From Macrostomum hystrix (taxonomy: Eukaryota > Platyhelminthes > Macrostomidae): DNA of 64,000 nucleotides. A program made the position numbers and the translations under genes. The DNA is taken from NCBI GenBank assembly GCA_950097015.1, contig CATNEN010000001.1, positions 2,814,001-2,878,000 on the forward strand, read 5' to 3'. Positions within the stretch are counted from its first letter, which is position 1, and every line of letters begins with the position of its first letter. Below, one piece after another: positions 10,216 to 23,171 of the stretch. Under the pieces are notes generated by a model. It saw nothing but the letters and a program-made list of their open reading frames with translations, was not told the origin of the DNA and ran no database searches.

Positions 10216-12794
10216 TGACACCTAACGGCCGTGGACTAGCCGGCCCCAGCTCACGGTAAAAATTAGACGGCTAGCCCAGGTCACCTCACCGTGCCATGAG
10301 TCCGGCTAGACGAGTGCAGCTCATGAGCTCCCTGTACGCATCCTCAACTAGTGAAGCGTGGGAACCCCATGATGAAGCGTGGTTGGCTGGGAGGGGTTGT
10401 TTACGCGAACTTGGGAACGAACTAGACGATGGTGCCATACATCCCTATTTGAGCGGGGGACAAAGGGGAACGAACCGTTTTTCCTCTTCCCACCAAAACT
10501 CGAATAGTAAAGAGCTCGTCGAGTCAAAACTTCGAATCTAATTCTATATCCTATTGCTAGCTAGAATTGTTGAATAGAAACATTTTTTAATTAGCTAGTG
10601 TAACTAAGAACTGACAGGTAAGTCAGGTTTAGATGCCCATGTCGGTTTAATATTTTCCTATTTGTAATAATGTATTGTGAGAGTTTCTGGCATGTCAAAA
10701 TCAATCCATATTTGTTACTGCTGTATAATAGTCTACATAGTTGGAAATTGCTGGTATTATAAATATTACTATCAATATTAATAGTAGTAATAGCTCATTA
10801 ATGCTGCCTGCTAAACAAGCTTTTCATGCAGATCTAAACAGTGGCATACATAGCCTAGAAATCCATTCCAGGGGTCATTACTGTCTCAGGTGTCACGGCA
10901 AGCTGCTCATGCTGCTCATGCTGATAATTTTCGCTAATTTTTAGTGCTCAGAATTATGATGGGTAATTATAATGGGGCTCCAACCCCTCAGCTCAGCCAC
11001 ATAGATCGTCACAGCGTCACCTATCCTATATGCAGAGGATAGGCCACCCTCTCCCATTCAAATGCACGCTCTCCTATTTCCCCTGTGTTAGGCAGATTTC
11101 TGGTAACCCATGTGTTCGGCTACTAGTAGCTAGTATGACCCCCTCGCCTACGCCATTCAGATCAAGGTGTCAAATCTTAGATAGTCCAACTCTTAATCAG
11201 TGCACCCACACCTGCAGCCCGGAGAAATATGTAACATGCCCTGTGGCCTGTGACTATGACCTGTTAAGAGTGCCTTCAAGGAAGTGAATATTTCAGTCAA
11301 ACCAATACAGAAAAGTTGCGACACAGACTACTAGATGAGGAGTAGTATCAACTGTCAGTCGTTCTTACTCTGCATCTGGCGCAGGAGAAAAGGGCAATGA
11401 CGGAGAGATTGGGAGAGAGAGCAGATGAAAAAAGCACTGTGGAAAGCGGCAGAATTTGAATGTAATTGAAAGTTAGAAACAGGAACAGCCTCTATTTGTC
11501 AAAGTCAGTGTGTTAAATATAAGGAAAATGCCTGACCATAGCGGGCATGTCTCCTCGAGGCTGATGCAGAGAGGAGAATCTGAGAATCACATGGAATCGA
11601 GTCCTCGTTTAATTATTGGTATTAGCATGTAGCATTAATAGAATGGGACCATATAGGGCCAAAACACCTGTTTATAAAAAATGAGGGCCATTGCATTTGA
11701 ATTCACATTGAACTGTAACTTTCACAAAAGCAATCAATATTTTTATAGATATTAACTCACACGCTCGTCCAAAGAGTCGAGCTGCAGGCTGATAGTAGCT
11801 AGCTCTGAGAGCAAAAATTGCAGTAACTTGAGGCTTGCCTAGAACCAGACAATGGCAGTTTGACAGCATAGACCTAGTCGTCCATTAGAGTCCATAATGT
11901 TGACAAGCGAACAGCCAGGCAGCAAGCAAGGCAGGCTGGAAATGTTTGAGGAAAATGTATTAATATCAATATTTAGTGCAAAAACTGAAAACCATGATTA
12001 AACTGTGATTTCCTCTTTAAAAGTTGAAAAAACTCAAAGCTTGTGAAATGTGTGCAGCATGTGTTTTGACTAGGGCCTGTTAAGAGTACCTTCAAGGAAA
12101 TGAATATATCAGTCCCACTGGTAGCTATAGAATACTTAAATAGCTGTTCCAAGACCAAAAAATTCACCATGACCATGCTAAATAATTCCTGAAGAATAAG
12201 TTTCAAAGTAGAACTAATTTTCAAGTTAAGAATTCAAAATTGTATTTCATGAATTTTTTATGCTTTTTCCTATTAATAGCAATGGTGACATGTTACAGTT
12301 TTGGATTTTCTAACTTGACCATTTTGTGGCCCTATAATATGGTATTACTTGACATGCCTATAGACTCTCCAAAAATATATACTTTGCCAATGAAGAGTAG
12401 GTAAATAGTTCATGTGACAGACATGTGATTTACATATTGCTAAAAAACTTAATTTCAGATGGGACCTACTAGCGGCAATGAATTTCTTCGAAAGAAGGGC
12501 TGTGCTAGTAAGTGTTTTATATACAGTAAGATTTAAAGGAATTGGGCATTTCTGCACCTACTAACTTGGTTTTTGTTCAGAATTGTACAGCTGACTGGAA
12601 AAAAAGAAAAGGGCAGCTTTCTTAGTTTTCTAAAAAATGGGTGACTGCCTTAAAAACTTGGTAAATATGCTTTCATGGATAATGCTGGTTTGGGTATTAC
12701 TTTTTCATTTTTTTATTTAAACAGTTAATTCAGTAATGGTGTTGTTCTCTCCCCCAAGGTCAAGGGGAGATTAACTTAAGCATGGCCTCACTAA
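10216..12794. other. Non-coding stretch
   Basis: The first 120 bp (GGCTAGCCC, CACCTCACC motifs) resemble 32640-32830, so this is another low-copy repeat. A segment of about 45 bp (CTGTTAAGAGTRCCTTCAAG) occurs at about 11262 and again near 12078. No gene seen. Confidence 0.4.
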
Positions 12795-13874
12795 CGACTA
12801 AGAAAAGCTGCTAAAAATCGACCTCGCCCAATTAAAAGAATCATTCAGGACTTGGACAAACATAAAGAAACTTACATTGTTATTAGAATTACTGAACATG
12901 ACAGAGCCATTTATTACTGTTCTAAAGATGTCACTGGCACTTTGAGTGGACAGGTCCAAGAAGCATGTAGTTCTATTGTTGATTTTATAAGAGCAGATAA
13001 GCAAGCGCAACACAGGCTTCAAAATTTGCAGCAGCTTCCTCAAAGAGAAGGAAAGTTTGAAGAAATTATTAAAAAGGGTGTTGTCTACATGCGCAAAGAG
13101 CTTAGTAAAATAGCTAAGGACGCTTATGAAAGGGCAGGCAACTCTGGTGCAATTCAATGGGCACTTATAGCTTCTGATTTAGCTACAGGTCAGAAGAAAG
13201 GGCCAGGACGTTTTATTCCCAACTTCTCTTCACCCCATAATCTTAACCAACAGCAATGTGTTGCACAATTTCAGGCAATTTCTGATCATGGTGAAGTGAA
13301 ATTTTGGTCTCATTCAGAATGGAATGAGAGAAATGTAGCACCTACAATTAGCACAGAAGGTACTCTGGCAAACCAAAATGAAGCATTGCTTGTTGGCATG
13401 CAAGGTACTAGTGCAAATGGTAATGATTCTGCACTAGTGGCTACACAACAAAATGACTATGCTGCTGAGGCTGAGATAAGCCTCAATGAAGAATGTAGTC
13501 AAAGTGCAGAAGCATCACAAAGTAATGTCAATGATATTACCAGTCTCAACAATGTTACTTCAAATATCAATAGTATTGACACTTTATTCCAAAATCCAGA
13601 CGCTTATTTAGAAGACATTCATTTGCAGCAACTTAGAAGTTCTCAAAATCAAGTAATACATAGTCACCTACGTCTTGCTCAGTTTTCGCAGAATTATTAC
13701 CCAGGTATGTTATTGCCACATGAAATACAGATATCTGAGTCTCAAGTACCTCCTCAGGTACCTTTACAATTTTCATTACCAAGCCTGTCACATATGACAC
13801 AGCAAAGTGCTGTTGAAGAACCTGTTATATCACAACAGCCAAACAGTAGGACAGTCCATTTATTTCCTAGATAG
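12795..13874 (+). CDS. Unidentified ORF, about 340-360 codons, possible terminal exon
   Basis: The frame is open from 12795 to a TAG at 13872-13874. No in-frame ATG lies near its 5' end, so it is best read as a long last exon whose acceptor lies upstream, for example one of the CAG sites after the T-rich tract near 12705-12723. An AATAAA follows at about 13894. The N-terminal half is basic and helical (RPRPIKRIIQDLDKHKE, then MRKELSKIAKDAYERAGN). The C-terminal half is rich in Asn, Gln and Ser with low-complexity character. I recognise no domain. It could be a host gene or a transposon accessory ORF. The absence of stops over more than 1 kb in AT-rich DNA makes it a real or recent gene. Confidence 0.5.
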   Translation, partial: RLRKAAKNRPRPIKRIIQDLDKHKETYIVIRITEHDRAIYYCSKDVTGTLSGQVQEACSSIVDFIRADKQAQHRLQNLQQLPQREGKFEEIIKKGVVYMRKELSKIAKDAYERAGNSGAIQWALIASDLATGQKKGPGRFIPNFSSPHNLNQQQCVAQFQAISDHGEVKFWSHSEWNERNVAPTISTEGTLANQNEALLVGMQGTSANGNDSALVATQQNDYAAEAEISLNEECSQSAEASQSNVNDITSLNNVTSNINSIDTLFQNPDAYLEDIHLQQLRSSQNQVIHSHLRLAQFSQNYYPGMLLPHEIQISESQVPPQVPLQFSLPSLSHMTQQSAVEEPVISQQPNSRTVHLFPR

Positions 13875-15189
13875 ACTAGACTGCAAATTGTTAAATAAAA
13901 CAGTTCATTATATTGCACTTTATAGATGTGCTATTAAAATCAATGAGGATATACATTGCACTGTTTAGAAGTGCTGTAAGCCTCAGTAGAAAGCTTTTTA
14001 ATGTAGCTTGATATAGCTATTATGTGCTGTATTCATTTTAACCACTTGCATTTAACATAGTGCTGTGAAGCTAAAGTCTTAAAAATTGACCAAAGCTTTG
14101 AATACCTTGCACTCAAAATCTATGGGCACTTCTGGAAACCTTCTCGCTTGGCAAAAATGGATAAAAATATAGGTAGGGTCAGCTATCAATTCATAATTTA
14201 AATCTGAGATCCATATTTGCCATCTGGTGTGCCTGATAATCTTTTGTATACAGTTATTTTGCTACTATACAAGGTGAGATCCTTGTGTTTTAGCATTATA
14301 AAAATGTTTACAATAGAGAGCCAATTCCAGTTAAAAAATTAACAATATCTATTATATTTTACATGTAAATCAAAAGCACACACTCCATTACAAAAATGTG
14401 TTCATATGTGTTCAATGTGGCTATGACAACAAGAGTAGCACTGATTATAGCTAGTTATGTCTAAATATAAATATTTATTCCATCTTTAAACTGAAAGAAC
14501 TCCTCTAGCCAAATAGGGTTGTAATTGTAACATTTATACCAATAAAAACATGTATTAGCTAAATTTAAGCTAAGAAATTAGTTTCTTCATATAGGACTAG
14601 CTACTTCTGTTCTGTCCTCTTCAAAAGAGACTTTAATTTTTTAAAGATTCACATAGGGCATAGCTATAGCTATGCTATAGCAAATGTTTACAAGAAACTC
14701 ACAGATAATTCACACAAATGATATATATATGTGATCCTACATTACTACTGTTTGTTGTATCTGACTTTCTATCTAATTTTTATATAAAAATTCGAATTTT
14801 TTAATGCAGAAACCAAATTATTTGTCCTTCTATGCATGATATTAGATCATTGGTATATTAAAGTACTAAACTTTACCCAACTTTTAGAGTAAAATTTAAA
14901 CTTACTAGTAAATATTTAAGAATTTGATGAAGAAAATCAAGTATGATTACCTTAAACAATAAAGCAATTAAGTGGCAAAGTTTTGGTATTTTCTTAGAAA
15001 AGAAAAACTCTTTTATGTGTCCAAAGAGGCCAGGTAATATTTGAACTGACAAACTCACCTATAACTTACATATACTGCTATAGCTACCTTACCGTTGTTT
15101 ACTGGTACAACACTTCCTTGAATCATGTTTGTTAATTTCCAAGAAACATAATTTGCGTGATTAACGAGTTTGGCAATACATAATTTCAG
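13875..15189. other. AT-rich non-coding stretch
   Basis: Contains TAGCTATAGCTATGCTATAGC-type runs near 14660 and a TATATATA run near 14730. No gene seen. Confidence 0.4.
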
Positions 15190-15727
15190 GCATCAAAGAA
15201 AAAATCTGCGGGCCGAAAGAAGGGGCGCGCCGACGCCCGTCCCTTGCGGGCCCCGCCCCGCCCCCCCGCCACCGCCAACGCCGCCGCCATCGCCACCTCC
15301 ATCGCCGCCACCGTCCAGGCCGGCCACCAGGGCTTCATATGCCCGGGTGGCCGGCGCTCCCCCCCCAATCCCGACCCAGCCTGCCCCTGCCCCAGTCCGC
15401 CCTCTTCTCCCCGCCCAACCCAACCTTCCAGCCCGCCCCATCCCTCCTCAACCCAACGCAGGCCCACAACCCACACTCACCACCCCTGCCCCAGTCGGCC
15501 AACCGCCCCGTCCAGCCCGCCCCATCCCTCCTCAACCCAACCCAGGCCCACAACCCACCCTCACCACCCCTGCCCCAGTCGGCCAACCCCCCCGTCCAGC
15601 CTGTCCCATCCCTCCCCAACCCAACCCAGGCCCAGCCCACCCTCCCCCCCATCCCCAGCAGCAGCAGCAGAGTCGCCGCGGCCGCCCTCATCGGGGAGGC
15701 CGCAAGTGGCGAAGTTGGAAGATGAAT
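15190..15727 (+). CDS. Proline-rich exon with 84-bp internal repeats
   Basis: GC-rich island in AT-rich surroundings, bounded by an AATTTCAG acceptor and a GTGAGT donor at 15728. Two frames stay open, so the true frame is uncertain. One starts with a Lys/Arg-rich segment (KKKSAGRKKGRADARP) and ends VAKLEDE. The other has long Pro-Pro-Ser runs and ends RKWRSWKMN. From about 15424 to 15640 an 84-bp unit repeats (PARPIPPQPN, GPQPTLTTPAPVGQ), followed by a CAG run. The product would be a disordered, proline-rich protein. It could equally be a GC-rich non-coding exon. Confidence 0.35.
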
Positions 15728-16066
15728 GTGAGTTTCTGTGCCTTTATATAGTGTTGTTGACAGTGACCCTCCTAACTCTTTAAATTAATTCGTCAGTGCA
15801 GTCAATAGCAGGAATATGGATTTATTCGTTGATTCGGGGTTTTGGGATTTACAGCTTTGATCCCAGATCCCAAGTCCTTCTCTGATCCCAAATCCTTCTC
15901 CAAAATCCCACTTCTTCAGTTATCGACTTTATCATGCAATCATCCCCGTTCATTAGTTATCCCATTTCATGAGTTATCCCCGTTTATCAGTTATACAGTT
16001 ATACAGGATTGTACTAACAACCGTCCTTCGTCCTTGCTCTATATTTTTTGTTTTAAAAATTTGCAG

Positions 16067-16287
16067 AGAGACAGCGTGCGAGCTTACCTGCTCCATTAGG
16101 AGCTGCGCAGTTTGAGTGCCTATTGCCGAGGGTGAGTTAATTTTTTGTCAGATTCACAGCTAATGATGGAATTCTCTAAATCAATTCAATTGCCAGAAGG
16201 CCTTGTATTTTGCAGAAATTTTGGATTTATGCCGCCACCGTGGCATTGGGGCCCGGGCGGGCCCGTTGGTGGGGGCATCGCTTTCTG
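16067..16287 (+). other. Two candidate small exons after the proline-rich exon
   Basis: Exon candidates at 16067-16131 and 16216-16287 each sit between a TTTGCAG acceptor and a GTGAGT donor. One frame of the first is open, and the second can encode a PPPWHWGPGG-type segment. No single frame joins all three exons without a stop, so coding is not established. Confidence 0.25.
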
Positions 16288-17757
16288 GTGAGTTCTGGCT
16301 ATTCTGCCAACAAATAAATACGCTATTTTCTGTCTATGTGTGCCTGATCCTGTCTATCTGCCCTGCCCCTGTGTAAATCGGGCAATTTCATTGGCCACAA
16401 GTCTTAGAAAAAAGGAAGAAATGAGCTCCGCTTCCAGTCCAAATTTTAATTTTAGAATGTTACTAGCAATTAAGCCGCCCCGAGTTATTCAGTTATTCAA
16501 AAATTCGTCACTAACTAAATTCGTCACTTCGTCAGATATCCCTTTAAGCAGCTATCCCCTTTCACCAGTTATCCCTTATCTACAGTTATCCCATGTCGGC
16601 AGAAATCCCATTTCATCAGATAGCCCACTTCAGAAGTAATCCCACTTAACCTCTTATCTTACTTCAGCAGTTATCCAATGTCAGCAGTTATCTAACTTCA
16701 TCAGTAATTCAACTTCTGTAGTTTTCCCAGTGCAGCAGTTATCCCACTTCAGCAGTTATCCCACATCAGGGGTAGCAGGGTTGGTGGGGTAGCAGGGGCC
16801 ATCAGATTAGTGAGTTAAAAAAACATGTTTATCCAGACGCAAACGTATTTTATCTTCAAGGGCAATAAATTTCGAAGTTCCCAGCGAAAAAAGTAAATTT
16901 CTATGTGCATCCGTTTAAAAAAGACATCGCTTAGATAAGTGGCCTTTAATAAAATTTACATAGTCTTCAAGTGTCGCGTCCTTCTACTCTAGTAGTCCTT
17001 GCAAATAACTACTAATTTTAACTACTAACTAAACTTTTCCGTTTAGCTTCCAGTGCATATGCTGCTATATAGGGGCCCTTTGACTAGACCCTTCTCACAC
17101 CGAGCCAAACTAACGACAGTTTAATATATTGATTCGCCATGTTATCCTACCAAACGAAAAAGATTTGTCATTCATTTAACACCCACCCCATTCCCCAAAC
17201 CCCATATTCGCGTTTGATTCGCTGTGATTCATTTAATGACACCCACCCCATTCCCCAAACCCCATAATCGCGTGTCCTCTCTGTCTTGAGGCTCCTGGCT
17301 TGCCTAATAGTGTCCTGCATATCACACCATCTATTTATTACAAGACCAGAACAAAGACACTTTCGTTCAGTCTCGACTCTTAAACTATTTTGTCATTAGA
17401 CAGTGGACTTGTTGATTCTACTAAGAAAGAAAATTGTTAATCGAATCTAATAAACTTCAGTCCATCTTTATTTTCATAACGTTGAGATTTGCAGACTCTC
17501 TGAGATTGAGAAAAACAGAGAACTCTGAGAAGAACAGTTTTTCATCGCATTCTCCCCAACTCTCCTCTTTATTAAAGACCAAGGAACAACTTAACATCGT
17601 TAATTCGTTTCTTTTATTAAATATGGCTAATTTTGTTGACTATATTATTGACTATATTCGTACTGTTCATGGATTGTGGATTGTTCATATTGTTCATTTT
17701 CAATTCGGGCAGACAGGAGGGAGTGAGGGGCAGAGAGGAGAGACAAGAGAGTGAGAG
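16288..17757. other. Non-coding, with degenerate TTATCCCA repeats
   Basis: From about 16520 to 16780 short units of the form CAGTTATCCCACTT recur irregularly. A 35-bp block (CACCCACCCCATTCCCCAAA) occurs twice near 17180 and 17230. No gene seen. Confidence 0.4.
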
Positions 17758-18065
17758 GGCAGAGAGGAGAGAATTGAGATCATGGGATTAGAATTGAGAT
17801 CATGGGATTAGAATTGAGATCATGGGATTGGAAAGGGGATCGTAGGATTGGAAAGTGGTCAGTGCCCTCCTCGCTAGAGAGGGGTCAGTGCCCTCCCTGA
17901 GAGGGGTCAGTGCCCTCCCTGCTAGAGGGGTCAGTGCCCTCCCTGCTAGAGAGGGGTCAGTGCCCTCCCTGCTAGAGGGGCCAGTTCCCTACCTGCTAGA
18001 GTGATCAGTGCCCTCCCTGCTAGAGGGGTCAGTGCCCCCATGTTATAGAGGGGACCAGTGCCCTC
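17758..18065. repeat. Two adjoining minisatellites
   Basis: About 17775-17850 repeats GAATTGAGATCATGGGATTA. From about 17855 to 18065 a unit of 22-27 bp, GGTCAGTGCCCTCCCTGCTA, recurs about eight times with length variation. A GGCAGGTAGGCAGACAGACA run follows to about 18118. Confidence 0.8.
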
Positions 18066-20390
18066 AGGCAAGCAGGCAGGCAGGTAGGCAGACAGACAGG
18101 TAGACAGACAGGACAGGAGCAGATATCTACACCATACTTTACTTGTATGGCTTACTAAATCTAGCCCAAATCTACCAAACCCAACCCCACCCAATGCAGC
18201 CTCCTCTCCACTCCACCCTAGCTCTCCACCCTCTAAGCTTCTACTCTTCTATTTACACTTACACTTCTTCCATGTGTTCATGAGCCATGACCCATGTGCT
18301 CAAATCTCTATCTGGCCTACAAGATAAAAATGGTTACCAACCCTGTCCTAATAGGTCAGTGTCCATAGATCTTATATTCCCTAGATAACCTACTCCCCAT
18401 TCAAGCAATGTGAAAAATGTGATCCCACCAAAAAACATTTAATAAACCTGACCTGACCATGTCCATGCTCACTCAGAGCTCAAGTTCAGTAGCTATGGGA
18501 CATAGGCAGTTATTTTTGTTTGGATGGCATTAAAAAGATGTAGCAGAAATTTTTTAGTTGCCAATGTTTCCTACCTGTGTGAGCTATGCTCAGCAGCAAA
18601 TAGATGGTACCAGAGTATTAAACTCATGTAGCTGCTGCATGAGGGGCTGCGGCACCCAAGTGCCACAGGGCCACAGGGATCCTTTTCCCTTCCTCCCATT
18701 CCTATTCACTCACATTCCCATCCCTCACATTCCTATCCTTCTAGCTTACACAGAATTGTAGTCTACACTTTGACAGCACTTCATATGGCAAAATAAGATT
18801 AAACCACTCACTCAAATTGTAAAACCAAACACCAACTTCTCCATTTGGTTTGAAGATACATGAAAATCATTGTTCGGTTTTAGATGAAAAACAGGAATAA
18901 CTTTTTTCTATTTGACAAAATAGCAAAAGCAGACACTTTTTAGAAAGATGTAACTGTTTTCTATAACTTGGCTTTTGATTTATCATCATATCTTAAATAG
19001 AAAATCTGTAGCTTAGGTTCGAAGTTAAAAAATACACATTCTTGTTGGGTTGATGATACATTACCCTATAGATGACAGATGTTAGACTTTGGTTCCAATT
19101 TTCTTATTTCTTCCCCTCATTTTATTCAATCTTTCATTTAAAAGCACAATTCTTTTAAATATGTGACCTATGAAGTGGGTGCAATTTGGCAAGTATACCA
19201 TACTGATCATACCATTTTTGGAAGTGGATATACAATAGTCAATTAGTTTACTTTGGATTACATATTCCACTAATTATCAATTCAATCATAGAATTAAGCC
19301 CTGCGGAATTTTCTTAGAGCTACAGAAAAAAGGCCAAACTGCAATGGCAACACTAGTCCTTGATCCTAGGCTCCCAGCTCATAGATCCCATATCCCAGTA
19401 GTTGCTTGGAAATCTTAATAAGAATTTATATTCCTGCGTCCTAATTTTTTTTAGAATAATACATTGTTTCTATACAATTATGACAAGTGGCCAGCCAATA
19501 AGCTATGCGTATAGACCCACTATGCAGTTTTTTTAATTCTAATATTAAGACTTATTAAGATAAGCATAAATTCTGTAGCCTATGTAAAAAGGCTTGGATA
19601 GCTCACTATTTATAATACACTGAAACTTATAGGGGGCCTACTCTTAGAGGTCTACATTTTAATACATAAATGGAATGTGGGTGCATTTATTTAGTGATGA
19701 TCATAGCAGGTCAGATGTTAGCTATGAGCCAAGCTGACAAGTAAGGACAGTGGCACTGGGTTCAGAGCAGTAGATTCATATTGTTTGAGTTAAACACTTC
19801 GACTGTGCAAGTCAAACATAAAACAAACAACAGACTCACACTGCCTCCCCAAGCCTGTGATTAGCAGTAACACTTGCCCAGCTCTGCACATTACTACATA
19901 TTGTATTCTGCTAAATTTCAATATTCTCCGCTTTCACATTATGCCTTGCTTTTATACTGAGAAACAAGCAATTTATAACTTGACGTACCCTTGTCTTCAT
20001 AGAAATTGAACGCGAAACGTTAATTTCAATGGTCCCTCATAAGATACCGTGTAGAAACCATCCTTCCTAGAAAGCAAGTCGTTTCATAACGTAACTGTTG
20101 TTGCTCGGTCGTATAAAATCTCATTTTAATTCTATGAATGACTTTCCGATGCTCATTTAAATGGGCCAACTTTTCCACATAGCATGCTTTACAACACATT
20201 ATTGTTATTGCTCACTTATTAAAAAATTCTCGCTCGGGGAAACTGTCAACTTTTATTGCCTCCCTATCATCATTATAGTTTTCGAAATAATTCCTTTAAT
20301 CCTGCTTTTAAGTTGGAATTCTATTTTCCTAATTTAAATTTCCTCCTAATTTTAAATTGCATTTAATGCATTATTGCAGAACGGATGCTC

Positions 20391-20392
<2 letters not shown>
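18066..20392. other. AT-rich non-coding stretch
   Basis: No gene recognised. Near 18435 there is AATAAACCTGACCTGACC, a tail-like sequence of a possible retroposon. I cannot place it. Confidence 0.35.

Positions 20393-20428
<36 letters not shown>
20393..20428. repeat. CCG trinucleotide microsatellite
   Basis: Twelve uninterrupted CCG units, directly followed by GC-rich sequence (CAGAACGGCGGCGCAG) in otherwise AT-rich DNA. Confidence 0.9.
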
Positions 20429-21886
20429 GTCGCTGCAGAACGGCGGCGCAGATGCAGACGCCTGCGACGCCTGCGGTCGGGGAATCTTCGGCTTTTAAGT
20501 TCTTAAGTCCTATTTAGCGTGTACGCTTGCAACTGCCAATTACAGAACTCAAGAATGTCAGTACATCTTTGTGTCCATGCATGTGTGCGTACATTGGTTT
20601 CGGTTTCTACAGTACATGAATACTAAAAAACCTATATGCTGGTACTGGTTGGTACCTTATTAGAATGCCATTATGCTACGAGCGTATGAATGCTTTTTTT
20701 CCGACCTCCTCAAACCCCTAAAGCTATCTCGTAAAGGGACAGGAAAAATGCAAAATAATAAAAGCGTCATAAATGCAAATGGACTAGACTCAGGTTTTTA
20801 ACTGTGCGCACATCAAATGAATGATATACTATAAGCGGTGGCGGCTCCTCTGTAATGACCCCGCTGCTAAAAACCATGTTTAGAGAAGAATCTTATGGGG
20901 GCATAGAGACATGTGTACGCGTGTACGAGATCTAGGAATTGATGGATTACGAGATCTAGAAATCTGATCTGCTGTCTGCTTTTGAATTAATGAATTTAAA
21001 TAAAAAGAGCGCGGAGGCCTATTTTCGGATAACTGTGTTGCCTTCAATCGACGCCTGACTTGCGTGTTGAGAAAGTGCAAACCCTGGACTGACCTCAGTG
21101 AGACAGGTGGCAAGCTGTCTCGCCGATTACTTGCTGATTGAGAGGGGAAATTCGTGACTGACTTCCACATGTAGGATACATCACTGATCCAAGCCAAGCA
21201 TGGGATGCAATAATACAAATATACATAACAGAGGGCTGTGCAGGAGCAGTCCAAAATTAATACATTTACAGAAATAAGGTCTTTTGCAGACTTTGCACAG
21301 ACCCATGCACAGTAATCAAATGTAATCAGTCGCAATCAACAGTAACGGTTTGTCCGCAGAAAGTTGATGACATTTTAATGACTGAATCTTTCTCCTGTTG
21401 CGCCCGCTTTTGTATGTGCTCCTGCTTAATCTGTGCTCATTATTGCTTATCTGTGCTCATTATTGCTTATGTGCTCATTATTGCTTCTCTGTGCTCATTC
21501 TTGTAGTGCTGTGCTGCGATTCTGGGAACGAATTCTGCTACGGCTTCTGCTACGAATCTATGAGCCTATGAGCCTTTGATTCAACATGCCGCTCACCTTA
21601 TAAACGAGATTTTTTTCCGTCAACCTGTCGAACGCCTTTTTTGCTTATCTTCTCACTCTTGCTTAGCTGTGCTTTTTATTGTTTTTGTGTTTTTTAATTA
21701 CAAAAATAACAGAAAGCGACTCATGCCTGATTGCGAGTATATAGTTAAGCAACTGCTCATGCAACGTGTAAATGAGAAAATTTTGAGATGCTTTGTTTAA
21801 TTCAGATTGCTTCTAGTCTCGAATCGCGATTCGCCTGATTTTTATCTCGGTATGGAATCACTGACTCACAAAGTGAGTTAAATGCT
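20429..21886. other. Non-coding, with a short minisatellite
   Basis: At about 21413-21508 a unit of about 22 bp, GTGCTCATTATTGCTTATCT, repeats four times. No reliable gene. Confidence 0.4.
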
Positions 21887-22370
21887 GTGAAGTATTCACT
21901 GATCACACTGGCTAGTAAGTTAAACCTATATGCAGCTGAAGATGCTGCCCAAGTTGCTACTGATAAAGACACCAGTTCAGCTTCCATTGATTTGAGTTCA
22001 GCCACAAATGCCCATTATGGTGACGACAATGATGATGTGGCAGATGAAAGCGGTCTGGCTGATCAAGTGAAGTCATTCCTAGAGAAGAGCTCTAAGCCTA
22101 AAACACACAGCATGTCACTGGAGAGTCGCATTGGTCGAGGGATTGACTTTCTTCGCATTGCACAGCAGCGTGGAGCTTTGCTTGACAAACTATATGAAGC
22201 TGTGATGCTCATCCCTCCGACAAGTGTTGAAACTGAGCGCGCCTTTTCGGTCAGTGGATCTTTTCTGACCAAAGTTCGTTCACGATCCTTTCTGACGAGA
22301 CACTGTCTAGGCTGGTTTTGCTTCGTCATTTCTTTTTGAAAACAGCTTAGCACAATGGACTGAATGAACT
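21887..22370 (+). pseudogene. hAT transposase, C-terminal dimerisation region
   Basis: The reading contains LYEAVMLIPPTSVETERAFS followed by VSGSFLTKVRSR. This is the conserved hatC dimerisation block of hAT-superfamily transposases (P.TS..ER.FS..G...). A frameshift near 22278 moves the expected closing segment (LSRLVLLRHFF) into another frame. Catalytic domain and terminal inverted repeats are not seen, so this is an inactive 3' relic. The acidic stretch before the block (GDDNDDVADE) is normal for the family's variable insert. Confidence 0.75.
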
Positions 22371-23171
22371 TTCAAGTTCCAAGCTGTTGATGCTGATTAC
22401 TAACTTACAAAATAAATACTAAGTCATATATCCGTATTTTGAAACATTGCTCTTGATATAGGTTTATAGGCCTCATAAAAATAATTTATTGATGGATTCT
22501 CGGACTATCTCGGATTCATCTACTGACAAACATATAAAGTACGGTACAGTAGTTGTACTGACTTTAGGTTAAGCCAGATACACACACATATATTTATTAT
22601 TTTGATATGGTCAGTGTTTGTTAAACTCTGACTTACCTCATTATTGGCGTCGTTGCACACCTCATTTTGCTCATAGATGAGTATAAGTTCATGACGAATG
22701 CTTCCCTTTAATTTCCGTTTCTCTGAGGCATTTCATATCCGTGTGACATTCACAAAATCGTGCTGTGCATCCACAAGCTCCATGTATATATCTTACTGAT
22801 AATTTGTAAACGGCTTCTTAAGTAAGTTGTAATAACTCAGGCAGAAGTAAGGCCAGAATTGAAACACAGTAAAGAACCAGTCTGATATCGCGGCTCCTTA
22901 TATATGCGTTCATGCAGTCTAATTAATTTCCAGACCCTGGGGCTGGGGATCCCAGACAGACGGCCCACCCCAGTTGCACCAATTGCATGAGACCAAATTT
23001 TGATTGAGACACAAACAACATCAACGGGGGTGCACCCAGACAGTGGTGACAAGTGCATGCAAACGAGCTAAGCTAACATTGAATGTCACATTAAATAACA
23101 AACAGTATGTCACATAAGTAATTTGGGATGATTAAATCCCAGCTAGGAGGCTGGGATGATTAAAAAAAGAC
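22371..23171. other. Non-coding stretch
   Basis: Nothing recognised; the final 50 bp repeat GGATGATTAAA before the tandem array. Confidence 0.35.

Noticed and set aside
15186-15691. Minus-strand Gly/Trp-rich ORFs
   Set aside because: They are shadows of the GC-rich proline repeat on the plus strand.
20880-21335. Minus-strand ORF of 151 codons
   Set aside because: No motif, no start context, and repeated AGATCT motifs typical of non-coding DNA; not supported as a gene.
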